DNA of 45,720 nt, taken from contig DITE01000074.1 of assembly GCA_002422725.1 (NCBI GenBank), positions 1-45,720 on the forward strand, given 5' to 3'. The position numbers and the translations under genes were made by a program. The number at the start of each line of letters is the position of its first letter. Position 1 is the first letter of the stretch. This DNA comes from Bacteroidales bacterium UBA6192. Lineage in GTDB: Bacteria > Bacteroidota > Bacteroidia > Bacteroidales > F082. The notes under the pieces are model-generated. The model saw only the letters and a program-made list of their open reading frames with translations. It ran no database searches and was not told the DNA's origin. Positions 22,796 to 31,222 of this stretch are shown piece by piece.

Positions 22796-24607
22796 TTATT
22801 TGTAATCAATGATACCAGGTTTGGAGATTTCAAACCCACGGAATCCGTAATCGCTTGTTTCAAAAGCATTTGTATTAAAGATGTTGGTGCCTTTACCGGG
22901 GATGAAAGGATAGAATGTCATGGAAAGTTGGAAAGTGCTGAAAATGAGGTAATCGTTTTTTATCAGCACACCCAGCCCAAATACGGAATACAGGCGGCTG
23001 CGGCTGAATCCGGAGGCCTCATTGCCAAGAAGGCCGAAAGTTGAGAAAAGATAGGGCCCAAATCGGAATCCGACAAAGTTCCAGGGCGCATAGCCTTGGG
23101 TCTGAATGGTTAACACCATCATTGAAGTGGCTTTGTAGGCAAGATTTTCGAATCCTTCCAGGTTGTCGTCGAAAGACAGGTTGTCCGTGGCAAGCCGTTT
23201 TATGCCGACTATTACTGTTGGTTTGACAAACTGCCTGATCCGCCAGTTTCCGAAGGTAAGCAGCTTGGTGAAGTAATTGATTCTTCCTGTGATTACGCCT
23301 TGCTGAAGTCCGTTAGGCCCTATAAATGAACCATATTGAAAGTGGGCACTCAAGTATCCAAAAGGAAAATAATTTCCTATTGCGGCTTTTGTGTCGAAAT
23401 AGTAGCGGTCAGGTTGTTGCACATCCCAGCCCAGGGTAATGCTATAGGCTTGACCTATAGGAACGTCTTCCACTTTTCCGAAATTGAAAATATGGTTGTC
23501 ACGGATGTATTTTCTCGACGAGAACCCTAATCCGCTGTAAAAGATCGTTTGTTTGTTAAACACATTGGCTGCTATGGCTTCCGGCTGTCGTTCTGGAAAC
23601 CTGAGCCGGTGCATCCGACCCGAAAGCACCAGATTTCTAATTGGGGCGTTGGCCGAATATTGTTTGAAAACCTGCCATGAGCGGGCTACCCAGTAATCCT
23701 GATTGTGAACAGTTGATTGCAAATAGCGGATCGTGTCCTGATTGATATAGGATTCGGCAGTTTTTTTTTGTCCAACAAAAACGCCACCTGCCCATCTTGT
23801 TAATGGAGAGTAAAAGACCCGGGCAAATTCAATGCTTTTAACCGAATCTTCGGTTCCTGAAATGATGTATTGTACTTTTGTGCTGATGTACGAATTGCTG
23901 ATATTTGGAACGAAGTAGTTCATCCGCAGGGTGTTGATCCCTTCCGGAAGCTTCCATTTCATGTCGGTTTGAAACCTGTGGCCAAATCCGGCAAAATTGT
24001 TGTCAATAACACCTGCATCAATGAAGCCTGGCGAAACGTTCAAAGATGGTATGATGCTCCAGGCATCGTAAGTGCGAATATAAACGTCCACTGAATCAAT
24101 GGCTTCCTTTGATGAAAGTGTGTAAAACAACACTTCGCTAAGGTATTTCTGTGAACGCACCAAACGTTCTGATTCTTTAACCAGCAGTGAATCAAATGTG
24201 TCGTTCTCCCTAAAAAGCAATAGGTTTTTAATGACGAAAGGCTGGGTTTTTATGTGCAGGCTGTTTGCTGATTTCGAGAAGAATCCTTTCGGTTTCAGAG
24301 TCGAATCCTGCATATTGTAACCAAAAGGGTCGTAGGTGAGGATGTATATATTTCTAACCACCTTGCCTTCAACATTTCGGTAGGTTTTTGACCGTTTTGC
24401 CTTTCTTTTTTTTGCCTGTGCGTCCGAAGCAGGTTTGAGGGGTTTAAAAACCAATTTATGCAGGTAGCGGGTAAATTTTGTTTTCTGTGAAAACCTCTCA
24501 AACGCACTGTATCTCAGCGAATCCTGATTAACCTTGGTTTGCTGGGCCTGTAACTTTATGGAACAACATAGCACCAAAAGCAGAATGAATAGCCGTTTGC
24601 GGTTCAT
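22796..24607 (-). CDS. Outer-membrane POTRA/beta-barrel protein (Omp85-like), end of MCE operon
   Basis: A 603-residue exported protein (signal peptide ending IKLQAQQT). After a basic linker, residues about 80-190 look like a POTRA-type module (VRNIYILTYDPFGY, PFVIKNLLLFRENDTFDSLLVKESERLVRSQKYLSEVLF; the last stretch is a classic POTRA pattern), then SVDVYIRTYDAWSIIPSLN. The rest is beta-barrel-like with many alternating strands, such as NTLRMNYFVPNISNSYISTKVQY and a final segment DYGFRGFEISKPG. It lies 109 bp downstream of the MlaD-like gene on the same strand, so it may be the outer-membrane part of that lipid transport system. Family assignment is moderate. Confidence 0.8.
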   Translation of the reverse strand: MNRKRLFILLLVLCCSIKLQAQQTKVNQDSLRYSAFERFSQKTKFTRYLHKLVFKPLKPASDAQAKKRKAKRSKTYRNVEGKVVRNIYILTYDPFGYNMQDSTLKPKGFFSKSANSLHIKTQPFVIKNLLLFRENDTFDSLLVKESERLVRSQKYLSEVLFYTLSSKEAIDSVDVYIRTYDAWSIIPSLNVSPGFIDAGVIDNNFAGFGHRFQTDMKWKLPEGINTLRMNYFVPNISNSYISTKVQYIISGTEDSVKSIEFARVFYSPLTRWAGGVFVGQKKTAESYINQDTIRYLQSTVHNQDYWVARSWQVFKQYSANAPIRNLVLSGRMHRLRFPERQPEAIAANVFNKQTIFYSGLGFSSRKYIRDNHIFNFGKVEDVPIGQAYSITLGWDVQQPDRYYFDTKAAIGNYFPFGYLSAHFQYGSFIGPNGLQQGVITGRINYFTKLLTFGNWRIRQFVKPTVIVGIKRLATDNLSFDDNLEGFENLAYKATSMMVLTIQTQGYAPWNFVGFRFGPYLFSTFGLLGNEASGFSRSRLYSVFGLGVLIKNDYLIFSTFQLSMTFYPFIPGKGTNIFNTNAFETSDYGFRGFEISKPGIIDYK

Positions 24608-24716
24608 AATCGGGTAGCTTCATGTTGGGGTTTTTCAGTTTTCATGTTTGTAGCAGTTTCCGAAACTTTTTTGATAACCAGTGGCATCCGGAAACTGCCT
24701 GAACAGAAATAACATG

Positions 24717-25667
24717 TTATTTATTTCGATTTTCCTCTTGCTTTTTAAGTATCAGTTCCTCTGCAGCTTTCATATTGATTGAATCCAGCCGCATTTGAGC
24801 TTCCTCTTTTTCTTTTCTTTTGAAGAATCCTCTGAAAAGAAAATTGCTTTTAAGGGCTTCCAGGTTGTCATCCAATCCTTTGCTGCTGTTTTTCAGGTTT
24901 ATAATTGTTTGGTTGATGTTTTCGGCTATGGTTGTATCCTGAATTAACCGACCCACAGTGCCCTGACCCTGATTCACATTGGTGACAATTTCGGCCAGTT
25001 GTTCCGAACTTGTTAAAACATTTGCGGCTGTTTTATTGAAGCTTTTCATAATAACATCCATGTTATCGACAACACCGGCACTGCTTTTCTTGAAGTTGAT
25101 AATAGTTTCATCAATGTTTTTAGCGATGGAGGAATCCTGAATGAGCCGGCCAATGGTTCCGTTTCCCTGATTCACATTGATCATTACCTGAGCAAGTTGT
25201 TCAGTTATGATCTCTGCGTTTTTGGCTGTTACACTAAGACTTGTTATAATAGCATCGGTTTCAACAGGTTCGATTGAAGTAAGCGAGTGTCCGTCAAGAA
25301 CCGAAAGGGACTGTGAACTGCTCTGTGTTATAACCAGAACACGATCGCCGATAATGCCTTCGGAGCCAATCATTGCCTGACAATCAGTTTTGATGAACTG
25401 CTGCACGGATCGCTGGATGATCATATCAACCTGAACAGTGGTGTCATTGATAATTTTAATGCCTTCAACTGTTCCGATATTGATCCCGGAAAACCGGATG
25501 TTATTGCCCACCTTCAAGCCGCTAACATTGTGGAAAGTTGTTGTGATATTAAAAACAGGGTTAAACAGGTTCTTTTGTCTTCCGATCAGAAAGATGGCTA
25601 AGGCGAATAGAATAAAGCCTCCGGCTACAAATAGCCCTAATCGCGCTTTAAATTTTGTTGATTTCAT
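24717..25667 (-). CDS. MlaD/MCE-family lipid transport protein
   Basis: Substrate-binding subunit of an MCE-type lipid transporter. The 316-residue protein has one N-terminal membrane helix (LFVAGGFILFALAIFLIG), an MCE domain (about 38-120: FNITTTFHNVSGLKVGNNIRFSGINIGTVEGI), then a long helical tail. The tail contains a duplicated segment of about 50 residues, with EQLAQVMINVNQGNGTIGRL echoed by EQLAEIVTNVNQGQGTVGRL. It ends in a charged tail. It follows the ATPase gene by 120 bp. Confidence 0.92.
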   Translation of the reverse strand: MKSTKFKARLGLFVAGGFILFALAIFLIGRQKNLFNPVFNITTTFHNVSGLKVGNNIRFSGINIGTVEGIKIINDTTVQVDMIIQRSVQQFIKTDCQAMIGSEGIIGDRVLVITQSSSQSLSVLDGHSLTSIEPVETDAIITSLSVTAKNAEIITEQLAQVMINVNQGNGTIGRLIQDSSIAKNIDETIINFKKSSAGVVDNMDVIMKSFNKTAANVLTSSEQLAEIVTNVNQGQGTVGRLIQDTTIAENINQTIINLKNSSKGLDDNLEALKSNFLFRGFFKRKEKEEAQMRLDSINMKAAEELILKKQEENRNK

Positions 25668-25787
25668 GTCAGTATTTTTTTTGATTGAACGTTCATTTTA
25701 ATGATTATGTAGATGATACAAACCCTTTCATCAGCCTGATGGAAGATGGCGGTTGTTTGTCAGTGGGCTTTTGTTGCCTCGGTATTT

Positions 25788-26570
25788 TCATTTGAAAAAA
25801 GATTGAATAAGTGGATCCTTTGATTGATTGAATTCCTCTATTGTCCCTTCGGTGTAAACCTCGCCGTCCTTAAGCATCACAATGCGGTCAGCCGTTGCAC
25901 GTGCACACTCTATATCGTGGGTGATGATAATGGAGGATGTTTTGTATTTTTTCTGCACCTCGTTGATCAGGGCGCTAATTTCGTCGGAAGTAACTGGGTC
26001 GAGACCTGTTGTGGGCTCGTCATACAGCATGATCAAGGGATCAACAACAATGGTTCGTGCAAGGCTGATGCGTTTTCGCATACCCCCTGAAAGTTCTGAG
26101 GGCATTTTGTTGAGAGCATCAGCAAGGCCAACATTTTCAAGTGCTTCTTTCACTTTTTCATGAATTTCGTCTTTACTGAGGTCTTTTCGTATCCGTTTCA
26201 ATGGAAACTCCAGATTTTGTTTTACAGTCATGGAATCATACAAGGCACCGCTTTGAAAAAGAAACCCGACTTTTTTTCTTACTTCGCTTAAAGCTTTTTT
26301 GTTCATGGTGCTAACCTCATTTCCAAGCACCTCGATTGAACCACTATCAGGATTCAGCAGTCGGACAATGCATTTGATCAGGACAGACTTGCCTGAGCCT
26401 GATTTACCAAGAACTACCAGGTTTTCACCTTTATATAACTTCAGGTTGATTTTTTTCAACACCTTCAGATTACCAAATCCTTTTTCCAGGTCTTTAATTT
26501 CAACCATCACTTCAACCTGTTTTTTGGTTGTGGTATCCTGGTCAGTTGTATCGGTTTGTAAATTTTTCAT
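25788..26570 (-). CDS. MlaF-like ABC transporter ATPase
   Basis: ATPase of the phospholipid ABC transporter. The 260-residue protein has Walker A LGKSGSGKSVLIKCI, signature SELSGGMRKRISLART, Walker B LIMLYDEPTTGLDP and switch His in SIIITHD. The MRKR signature variant is typical of MlaF/Ttg2A. The N-terminal 20 residues are a Thr/Gln-rich extension. The ATG overlaps the permease stop (26567-26570), so the two are translationally coupled. Confidence 0.94.
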   Translation of the reverse strand: MKNLQTDTTDQDTTTKKQVEVMVEIKDLEKGFGNLKVLKKINLKLYKGENLVVLGKSGSGKSVLIKCIVRLLNPDSGSIEVLGNEVSTMNKKALSEVRKKVGFLFQSGALYDSMTVKQNLEFPLKRIRKDLSKDEIHEKVKEALENVGLADALNKMPSELSGGMRKRISLARTIVVDPLIMLYDEPTTGLDPVTSDEISALINEVQKKYKTSSIIITHDIECARATADRIVMLKDGEVYTEGTIEEFNQSKDPLIQSFFK

Positions 26571-27424
26571 AGCAGCATATCGGTTATCTGAACAGCAATC
26601 AAATCAACAATAATCACAAGAAGTGATGCCATTACCACTGCTGAGTTTGCGGCAATTCCAACACTTTCGGTCCCACGTCCGGCATTGTAGCCTTTGTAGC
26701 AACCAACGAAACCAATCACTGCGCCGAAGAAGAATGTTTTGATCAGGGCGGGGAAGAAATCCATAAAGTCGATGGAGGCAAAGGCTTGTGAAATGAATAA
26801 AACCATATTGACATCGCCTTTGATGTTAACACCAACCCAGCTTCCGAAGATGCCAAATGCATCGGCAAACAACACAAGAATCGGTAGCATTAATGTTGCC
26901 GCCAGCACGCGGGTTACAACAAGGTAACGTATCGGATTGGTAGCCGACACCTCCAACGCATCAATTTGCTCTGAAACCTTCATCGAACCCAATTCAGCGC
27001 CCATCCCTGAGCCTATTTTTCCTGCCATGATAAGGGCTGTGATAACCGGCCCTATTTCGCGGATGATTGACAGGGCAACCATGCCCGGAAGCATCGTTTC
27101 TGCGCCGAATTCGGCTAAGGCCGGACGCGATTGAATGGTCAATACAACGCCCATAATTGCACCTGTTATGGCTACCAATGGCAGTGATTTATTGCCGATT
27201 TCATAGCATTGCCGCATAAATTCCTTGAACTCGAAATCGCGTGAGAAAGCCTCTTTGGTAGTTTGTGTTACAAACATGGCCATGTTGCCCAGATCGATAA
27301 AGAAATTGGTTAACAATCCCGTTTTCTCAATAGTTATCTCGCTGATCTTCAAAGTCTGACCTTTTACCAGGTTTGAAACCTTTTTAACAGGCACCAATGT
27401 CTTTGTGATTATTTTATTTGGCAT
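26567..27424 (-). CDS. MlaE-like ABC transporter permease
   Basis: Membrane subunit of the MCE lipid transporter. The 285-residue protein carries the MlaE signatures GNKSLPLVAITGAIMGVVLTIQ, SIIREIGPVITALIMAGKIGSGMGAELG, QIDALEVSATNPIRYLVVTRV and GCYKGYNAGRGTESVG. It has a 60-residue N-terminal extension before the usual start region. First Mla gene of the operon; the AI-2E-type gene lies 129 bp upstream on the same strand. Confidence 0.94.
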   Translation of the reverse strand: MPNKIITKTLVPVKKVSNLVKGQTLKISEITIEKTGLLTNFFIDLGNMAMFVTQTTKEAFSRDFEFKEFMRQCYEIGNKSLPLVAITGAIMGVVLTIQSRPALAEFGAETMLPGMVALSIIREIGPVITALIMAGKIGSGMGAELGSMKVSEQIDALEVSATNPIRYLVVTRVLAATLMLPILVLFADAFGIFGSWVGVNIKGDVNMVLFISQAFASIDFMDFFPALIKTFFFGAVIGFVGCYKGYNAGRGTESVGIAANSAVVMASLLVIIVDLIAVQITDMLL

Positions 27425-27553
27425 ATTATCCTGGTTTATATTTCGTTTCTGTTATGTGTGATGCAATTGTTTTTGCATTTATTTTTTTTTGAATCTCTCC
27501 ATTGATAGCTGTTGTCAATGCATTGAAAATTATTTGACAACAAATCAGAACTT

Positions 27554-28687
27554 TCAGTTAGTTCTTTTCTGGCCATCAGGTATTAGTTTTTCCAATCCTT
27601 CTTTTATCGATTTTATTTTGAAAATTTCGATTACAGGCATGGTATCGCCCAATAGAAAACCAACGGGCTTCAACACGTCGATATGGTCGCAGATCACTTT
27701 GATAATGGCAGTGATGGGGATTGACAGGAACATTCCAGGTACGCCCCACAATGCTCCAAATGCAAAAATGACCACGATGGAGACAAGGGCGTTGATTTTC
27801 ACTTTTGAAGCAACGATTTTTGGTACAATATAGTTGTTATCAATGATTTGGATAGCGTAATAAATGATCAGAACATATACAGCATACATGGGCGAATCTT
27901 TGGTGATCAGGGCAATGATCATGGGTAAGGCAACAGCAATAAGGCCGCCGATATACGGGATAACATTGAGCAGGGCACCAATGATTCCTAAAAGTATGGC
28001 ATAGTCAATCCCAAGGATAAGCAAACCGGTGGAATTGAGTATGGCAATGATGATGATTTCGATTGATAATCCTGTAAGATAACGTTGAATAACTGTTTTG
28101 GTCTGGTTGATGATCTCGCTCACCATAACACGGTTAGCAGTTCCAAATATTTGGTGGAAAAAATCGAGTAAAAGGGGTTTATAGAAAAGGATCAGAAAAA
28201 TGTAAACAGGGATAACAAATATTACCACTAATCCATTGCCAACACTCATGAGTGTTTGGCCAATTGCTGAGCCTCCCGATTTGAACAATGCTGCTTTGAC
28301 AGTTGAGATATAATTGATGATTTTTTCCGGGCTGATTTGAAAATATCCAGATGCCCATGCCATAGACTCATTGAAAACCTCGGTAAATTTCTCGATGAGT
28401 CCGTTGAACGAAAGGCTTAACTTGCTGGCCTGTGCAAATATAAATGTTGCCAGGGCAGCTATTACCACAAAGGCTAAAGCCATAGTAAGGATAATTGCCA
28501 GGACCCTGTTGATTTTTTTCTTTTTCAGAAAAACCACCGCCGGATGAAGTACAATGGCAATAATCAATGCGAAGATTAGTGGAACGATGATCTCGCCTGC
28601 GATCGACAATATCGATACAAACACATACACCCCAACCAGAAATAAGGATGCCTTGACAAAAAATGGAAGCTGAATTGCCTTTTCCAT
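27554..28687 (-). CDS. AI-2E family transporter (PerM-like)
   Basis: A 377-residue integral membrane protein with about eight hydrophobic helices. Family signatures are LIFALIIAIVLHPAVVFLKKKKINRVLAIIL and the C-terminal DNNYIVPKIVASKVKINALVSIV-type segment followed by FGALWGVPGMFLSIPI. Some members export autoinducer-2 and others act in Na+/H+ exchange; the substrate cannot be inferred. The ATG at 28687 is used, because the earlier codon at 28720 is TTG. It may be cotranscribed with the Mla genes. Confidence 0.9.
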   Translation of the reverse strand: MEKAIQLPFFVKASLFLVGVYVFVSILSIAGEIIVPLIFALIIAIVLHPAVVFLKKKKINRVLAIILTMALAFVVIAALATFIFAQASKLSLSFNGLIEKFTEVFNESMAWASGYFQISPEKIINYISTVKAALFKSGGSAIGQTLMSVGNGLVVIFVIPVYIFLILFYKPLLLDFFHQIFGTANRVMVSEIINQTKTVIQRYLTGLSIEIIIIAILNSTGLLILGIDYAILLGIIGALLNVIPYIGGLIAVALPMIIALITKDSPMYAVYVLIIYYAIQIIDNNYIVPKIVASKVKINALVSIVVIFAFGALWGVPGMFLSIPITAIIKVICDHIDVLKPVGFLLGDTMPVIEIFKIKSIKEGLEKLIPDGQKRTN

Positions 28688-28750
28688 GGTCTTACTATTT
28701 TTTATCCTGACTTCTTTCAATTACAAGAACAAACACCAATTCATAAGAAA

Positions 28751-28780
28751 GCATCGTAAACCACATTCGGAAAACGATGC
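28751..28780 (-). terminator. Hairpin between CsbD-like and AI-2E genes
   Basis: Stem GCATCGT (28751-28757) with ACGATGC (28774-28780), 20 bp downstream of the CsbD-like stop. On the minus strand it is followed by TTTCTT, an acceptable T-rich tract. Confidence 0.65.
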
Positions 28781-28800
28781 TCTGCCAAACGGTTAGGAAA

Positions 28801-29001
28801 CTAAAGGGTCTTCATCATCAATTCAAATTCAGCCTTTGTCTTACCAAGCTTCTTTTGAATCCGCTCGTACATTTCTTCTTTTTTACCACTTTCGTAGAAC
28901 AGGTCGCTTTCGTTCAAAATCAGGAATTTTGCTTTCAGTCTGCTTTTTTGCTCGGCCCAGCTCATTCCTGTTTGAGGGGTTGAAGGATGGGTATTTTTCA
29001 T
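28801..29001 (-). CDS. CsbD-like protein, second copy
   Basis: A 66-residue hydrophilic protein whose core (WAEQKSRLKAKFLILNESDL, FYESGKKEEMYERIQKKLGK) aligns over its whole length with the CsbD-like protein at 22423-22608, including GKKEEM.....KLGK. The ATG at 29001 is used, since a longer frame would run through the shared promoter, which ends at 29039. No function beyond stress association can be given. Confidence 0.85.
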   Translation of the reverse strand: MKNTHPSTPQTGMSWAEQKSRLKAKFLILNESDLFYESGKKEEMYERIQKKLGKTKAEFELMMKTL

Positions 29002-29038
29002 GTGTAAAAATTTATCTTGTAACTGATTTATTACTTCA

Positions 29039-29103
29039 CAAAGGTGACCCATTATGATCCGGAATCTATTATATTTTGGTATATATTAATTACATGTTTC
29101 ACA
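29039..29103 (-). promoter_or_regulatory. Shared A/B promoter, copy 4 (before second CsbD-like gene)
   Basis: Box A TGTGAAACATGTAAT (29089-29103), 13 bp, box B AATATAATA (29067-29075, the most diverged B box), 22 bp, -7 CCTTTG (29039-29044). Confidence 0.72.
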
Positions 29104-29156
29104 CATTTGGTTGTGAATGTGCATTCAATGCGATTTCATAAAACCAGTGTAGACCA

Positions 29157-29360
29157 TCAATCGGATTTGTGTTTTTTGCTTTTCTTCCACTTCTTGTGTC
29201 CCGGATTTGTTGTCCTGGGATGATGCGGATTGTTTGAGTTCTTGAACCATCCCCTGGGTTGATTCTTTGCGGGCCCTTGCCTGACCGTAACGCATGATGA
29301 TGCAGCAACCATAAGGATGGAAAACAACATCAGTATGAGCATAGTTTTTATGGGTTTCAT
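29157..29360 (-). CDS. Small basic lipoprotein (67 residues)
   Basis: A 67-residue protein with lipobox AASSCVTV and a short basic mature part rich in Lys, His, Asn and Pro (FKNSNNPHHPRTTNPGHKKW, then KKSKKHKSD). Similar tiny lipoproteins are widespread in Bacteroidota and have no function. It lies downstream of the OmpA/TSP3 gene beyond a terminator hairpin. Confidence 0.7.
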   Translation of the reverse strand: MKPIKTMLILMLFSILMVAASSCVTVRQGPAKNQPRGWFKNSNNPHHPRTTNPGHKKWKKSKKHKSD

Positions 29361-29388
29361 AGTTTTTTATTTATTTGGTGAATAAAAA

Positions 29389-29416
29389 ATGGCCTTGCCC
29401 AAAAGGGCAAAGCCAT
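29389..29416 (-). terminator. Intrinsic terminator after OmpA/TSP3 gene
   Basis: Twelve-position stem with one mismatch: ATGGCCTTGCCC (29389-29400) and GGGCAAAGCCAT (29405-29416), loop AAAA, followed on the minus strand by a run of T. Confidence 0.88.
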
Positions 29417-29434
29417 CATATTGTTTGTCAGATT

Positions 29435-30979
29435 TTATTTCTCAACTTCAACAACTTCGATAAACTCAACACTGAGTTCAACTCTTCTGTTTCTGGTTCT
29501 GCCAGCTGCAGTTGAATTGTCGTCAACTGGTTTTGAAAATCCATAACCTGCTGAAGAAATGCGGGTCGGGGGCACGCCTTTTCCTATCAGATAGTTGGAA
29601 ACTGCATCAGCGCGATCCTTTGACAGGGTCATGTTCATGCTTTCTCCTCCAACATTGTCAGTGTGGCCTCCGATGATCAGCTTGTAAGATGGGTTTTCCT
29701 TCATTACTTTAACAACTGCATCGAGGATTGGGTACGACACCGACTTGATGTTTGACTTGCCGGTCTCAAATTTGATGCCCTGTAATGCTTTCTTAAAGAG
29801 TATTTCAACTTCTTTGGTCAAGGTAGGACAGCCATTGTTTTCAACAGTTCCGGCAATGGTAGGACATTTGTCGAGGTAGTCCGGAATGCCGTCTTTATCC
29901 GTATCCAGTGTACAGCCAGTTGCATCAACTGTTGCGCCTTTGGGTGTATTAGGGCATTTGTCGAGGTAATCTGCCACACCATCATTGTCGGCATCGAGCG
30001 GACAGCCGTCAGCGTCAACGGGTACATTTGCAGGAGTATTCGGGCATTTGTCCAGATAATCAGCTACGCCATCGTTGTCGTTGTCGAGCGGACAGCCTTG
30101 TGCATCCACCATCACTTTTGCCAGTGTATTCGGGCACACATCAAGATAATCCGGCACACCGTCGTTATCTGCATCAAGGGGACAACCTTTGGCGTCTACT
30201 TTTACATTGGAAGGAGTGTTCGGACATTGGTCCAGATGATTGTAAACACCATCCATATCGCTGTCAAACGGGCAACCAAATTCGTCCACCTGAACACCTG
30301 CAGGTGTATTGGGACATTTGTCTTTACGGTCGGCAACACCATCGCCATCAGCGTCTTGCTTTTTGCCGAAGCTAAAGGTCAGGCCGATTGAATGGAGCAA
30401 AAAGAGATCGTTGGATTTTTTAATCACACCATCTCTTTTGTCTTCGGTAGAGTACAGGAAAGTTTCCTGCAGGTTAAGCATCACTGCCGGTGTGAGCCTG
30501 ATATTGATTCCACCACCAAAAGAAGGTGCTACAAAATCAATTTCATCTTTTTTTGTTGTGAAAAAGTCGGTAAACATAAGCACACCGGCTCCCGCAAAGA
30601 TGTAGGGACGTACTTTCGATTCTGCATCAAGTATATTGAAACGGAAGTTCAATGAACCTGTGGTAATTTGGTTGCGAAAATGTTCGGTGCCATTGGAGAA
30701 CCCAATTTCGCCTTTTGTTAAGAAAAGGCTCACATCGACATGGTTGCCCAGATAACGTGAAAATGACAATCCACCAAAACCATACCAGGGGGTATCGAAT
30801 TGATAGAAGCTGTGACCTAAATCACCGTAATACTGACCAATACCACCATGAAACCCGAGGTTCCATCGCTTGTCGGCAGTTTGCGCATCGGCACTTATTG
30901 TAAATGCCATAAACAGGAATGCGAGCAGAATTGCATGCATCCATCTTACATTAATAGTAGATTTTTTCATTTCATTCAT
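29435..30979 (-). CDS. OmpA-family outer-membrane protein with barrel and thrombospondin type 3 repeats
   Basis: A 514-residue protein with signal peptide (ending ISADAQT), an N-terminal barrel domain (about 35-205), about six Ca-binding TSP3 repeats (about 208-385: DADGDGVADRKDKCPNTPAG, DADNDGVPDYLDVCPNTLAK and so on), and a C-terminal OmpA peptidoglycan-binding domain (about 395-505) with IIGGHTDNVGGESMNMTLSK and the ending RTRNRRVELS. It links outer membrane to cell wall. An alternative ATG lies at 30970. The shared promoter lies 27 bp before the first ATG. Confidence 0.95.
   Translation of the reverse strand: MNEMKKSTINVRWMHAILLAFLFMAFTISADAQTADKRWNLGFHGGIGQYYGDLGHSFYQFDTPWYGFGGLSFSRYLGNHVDVSLFLTKGEIGFSNGTEHFRNQITTGSLNFRFNILDAESKVRPYIFAGAGVLMFTDFFTTKKDEIDFVAPSFGGGINIRLTPAVMLNLQETFLYSTEDKRDGVIKKSNDLFLLHSIGLTFSFGKKQDADGDGVADRKDKCPNTPAGVQVDEFGCPFDSDMDGVYNHLDQCPNTPSNVKVDAKGCPLDADNDGVPDYLDVCPNTLAKVMVDAQGCPLDNDNDGVADYLDKCPNTPANVPVDADGCPLDADNDGVADYLDKCPNTPKGATVDATGCTLDTDKDGIPDYLDKCPTIAGTVENNGCPTLTKEVEILFKKALQGIKFETGKSNIKSVSYPILDAVVKVMKENPSYKLIIGGHTDNVGGESMNMTLSKDRADAVSNYLIGKGVPPTRISSAGYGFSKPVDDNSTAAGRTRNRRVELSVEFIEVVEVEK
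29840..30350 (-). repeat. TSP3-repeat coding DNA
   Basis: Six or so degenerate repeats of about 27 codons encode DxDxDGxxDxxDxCPNTP units. DNA identity between units is partial, so the array is old rather than freshly duplicated. Confidence 0.75.
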
Positions 30980-31005
30980 ATTTAAATTGCTATTGAATTA
31001 CTTTG

Positions 31006-31070
31006 CAAAGGTGATCAGGCCTGTGAGTAAAAGCATTACACAATAGCAGGAATATGTTACATCTTTCACA
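31006..31070 (-). promoter_or_regulatory. Shared A/B promoter, copy 5 (before OmpA/TSP3 gene)
   Basis: Box A TGTGAAAGATGTAAC (31056-31070), 13 bp, box B TGTGTAATG (31034-31042), 22 bp, -7 CCTTTG (31006-31011). This copy matches the consensus at every core position. Confidence 0.85.
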
Positions 31071-31222
31071 TATCCAGCCTGTGAGTGCTGATGTAAGAGC
31101 TTGATAATAACATTGTCATAGAATTCCGGGCAGGTAATTCAGCCGGTTGTGACAATTTGATTGCTTTCCACAATATGTTATCTATCAAAGAGTATTTAAT
31201 TTCTTTCGGGGCAAAATCAAGT

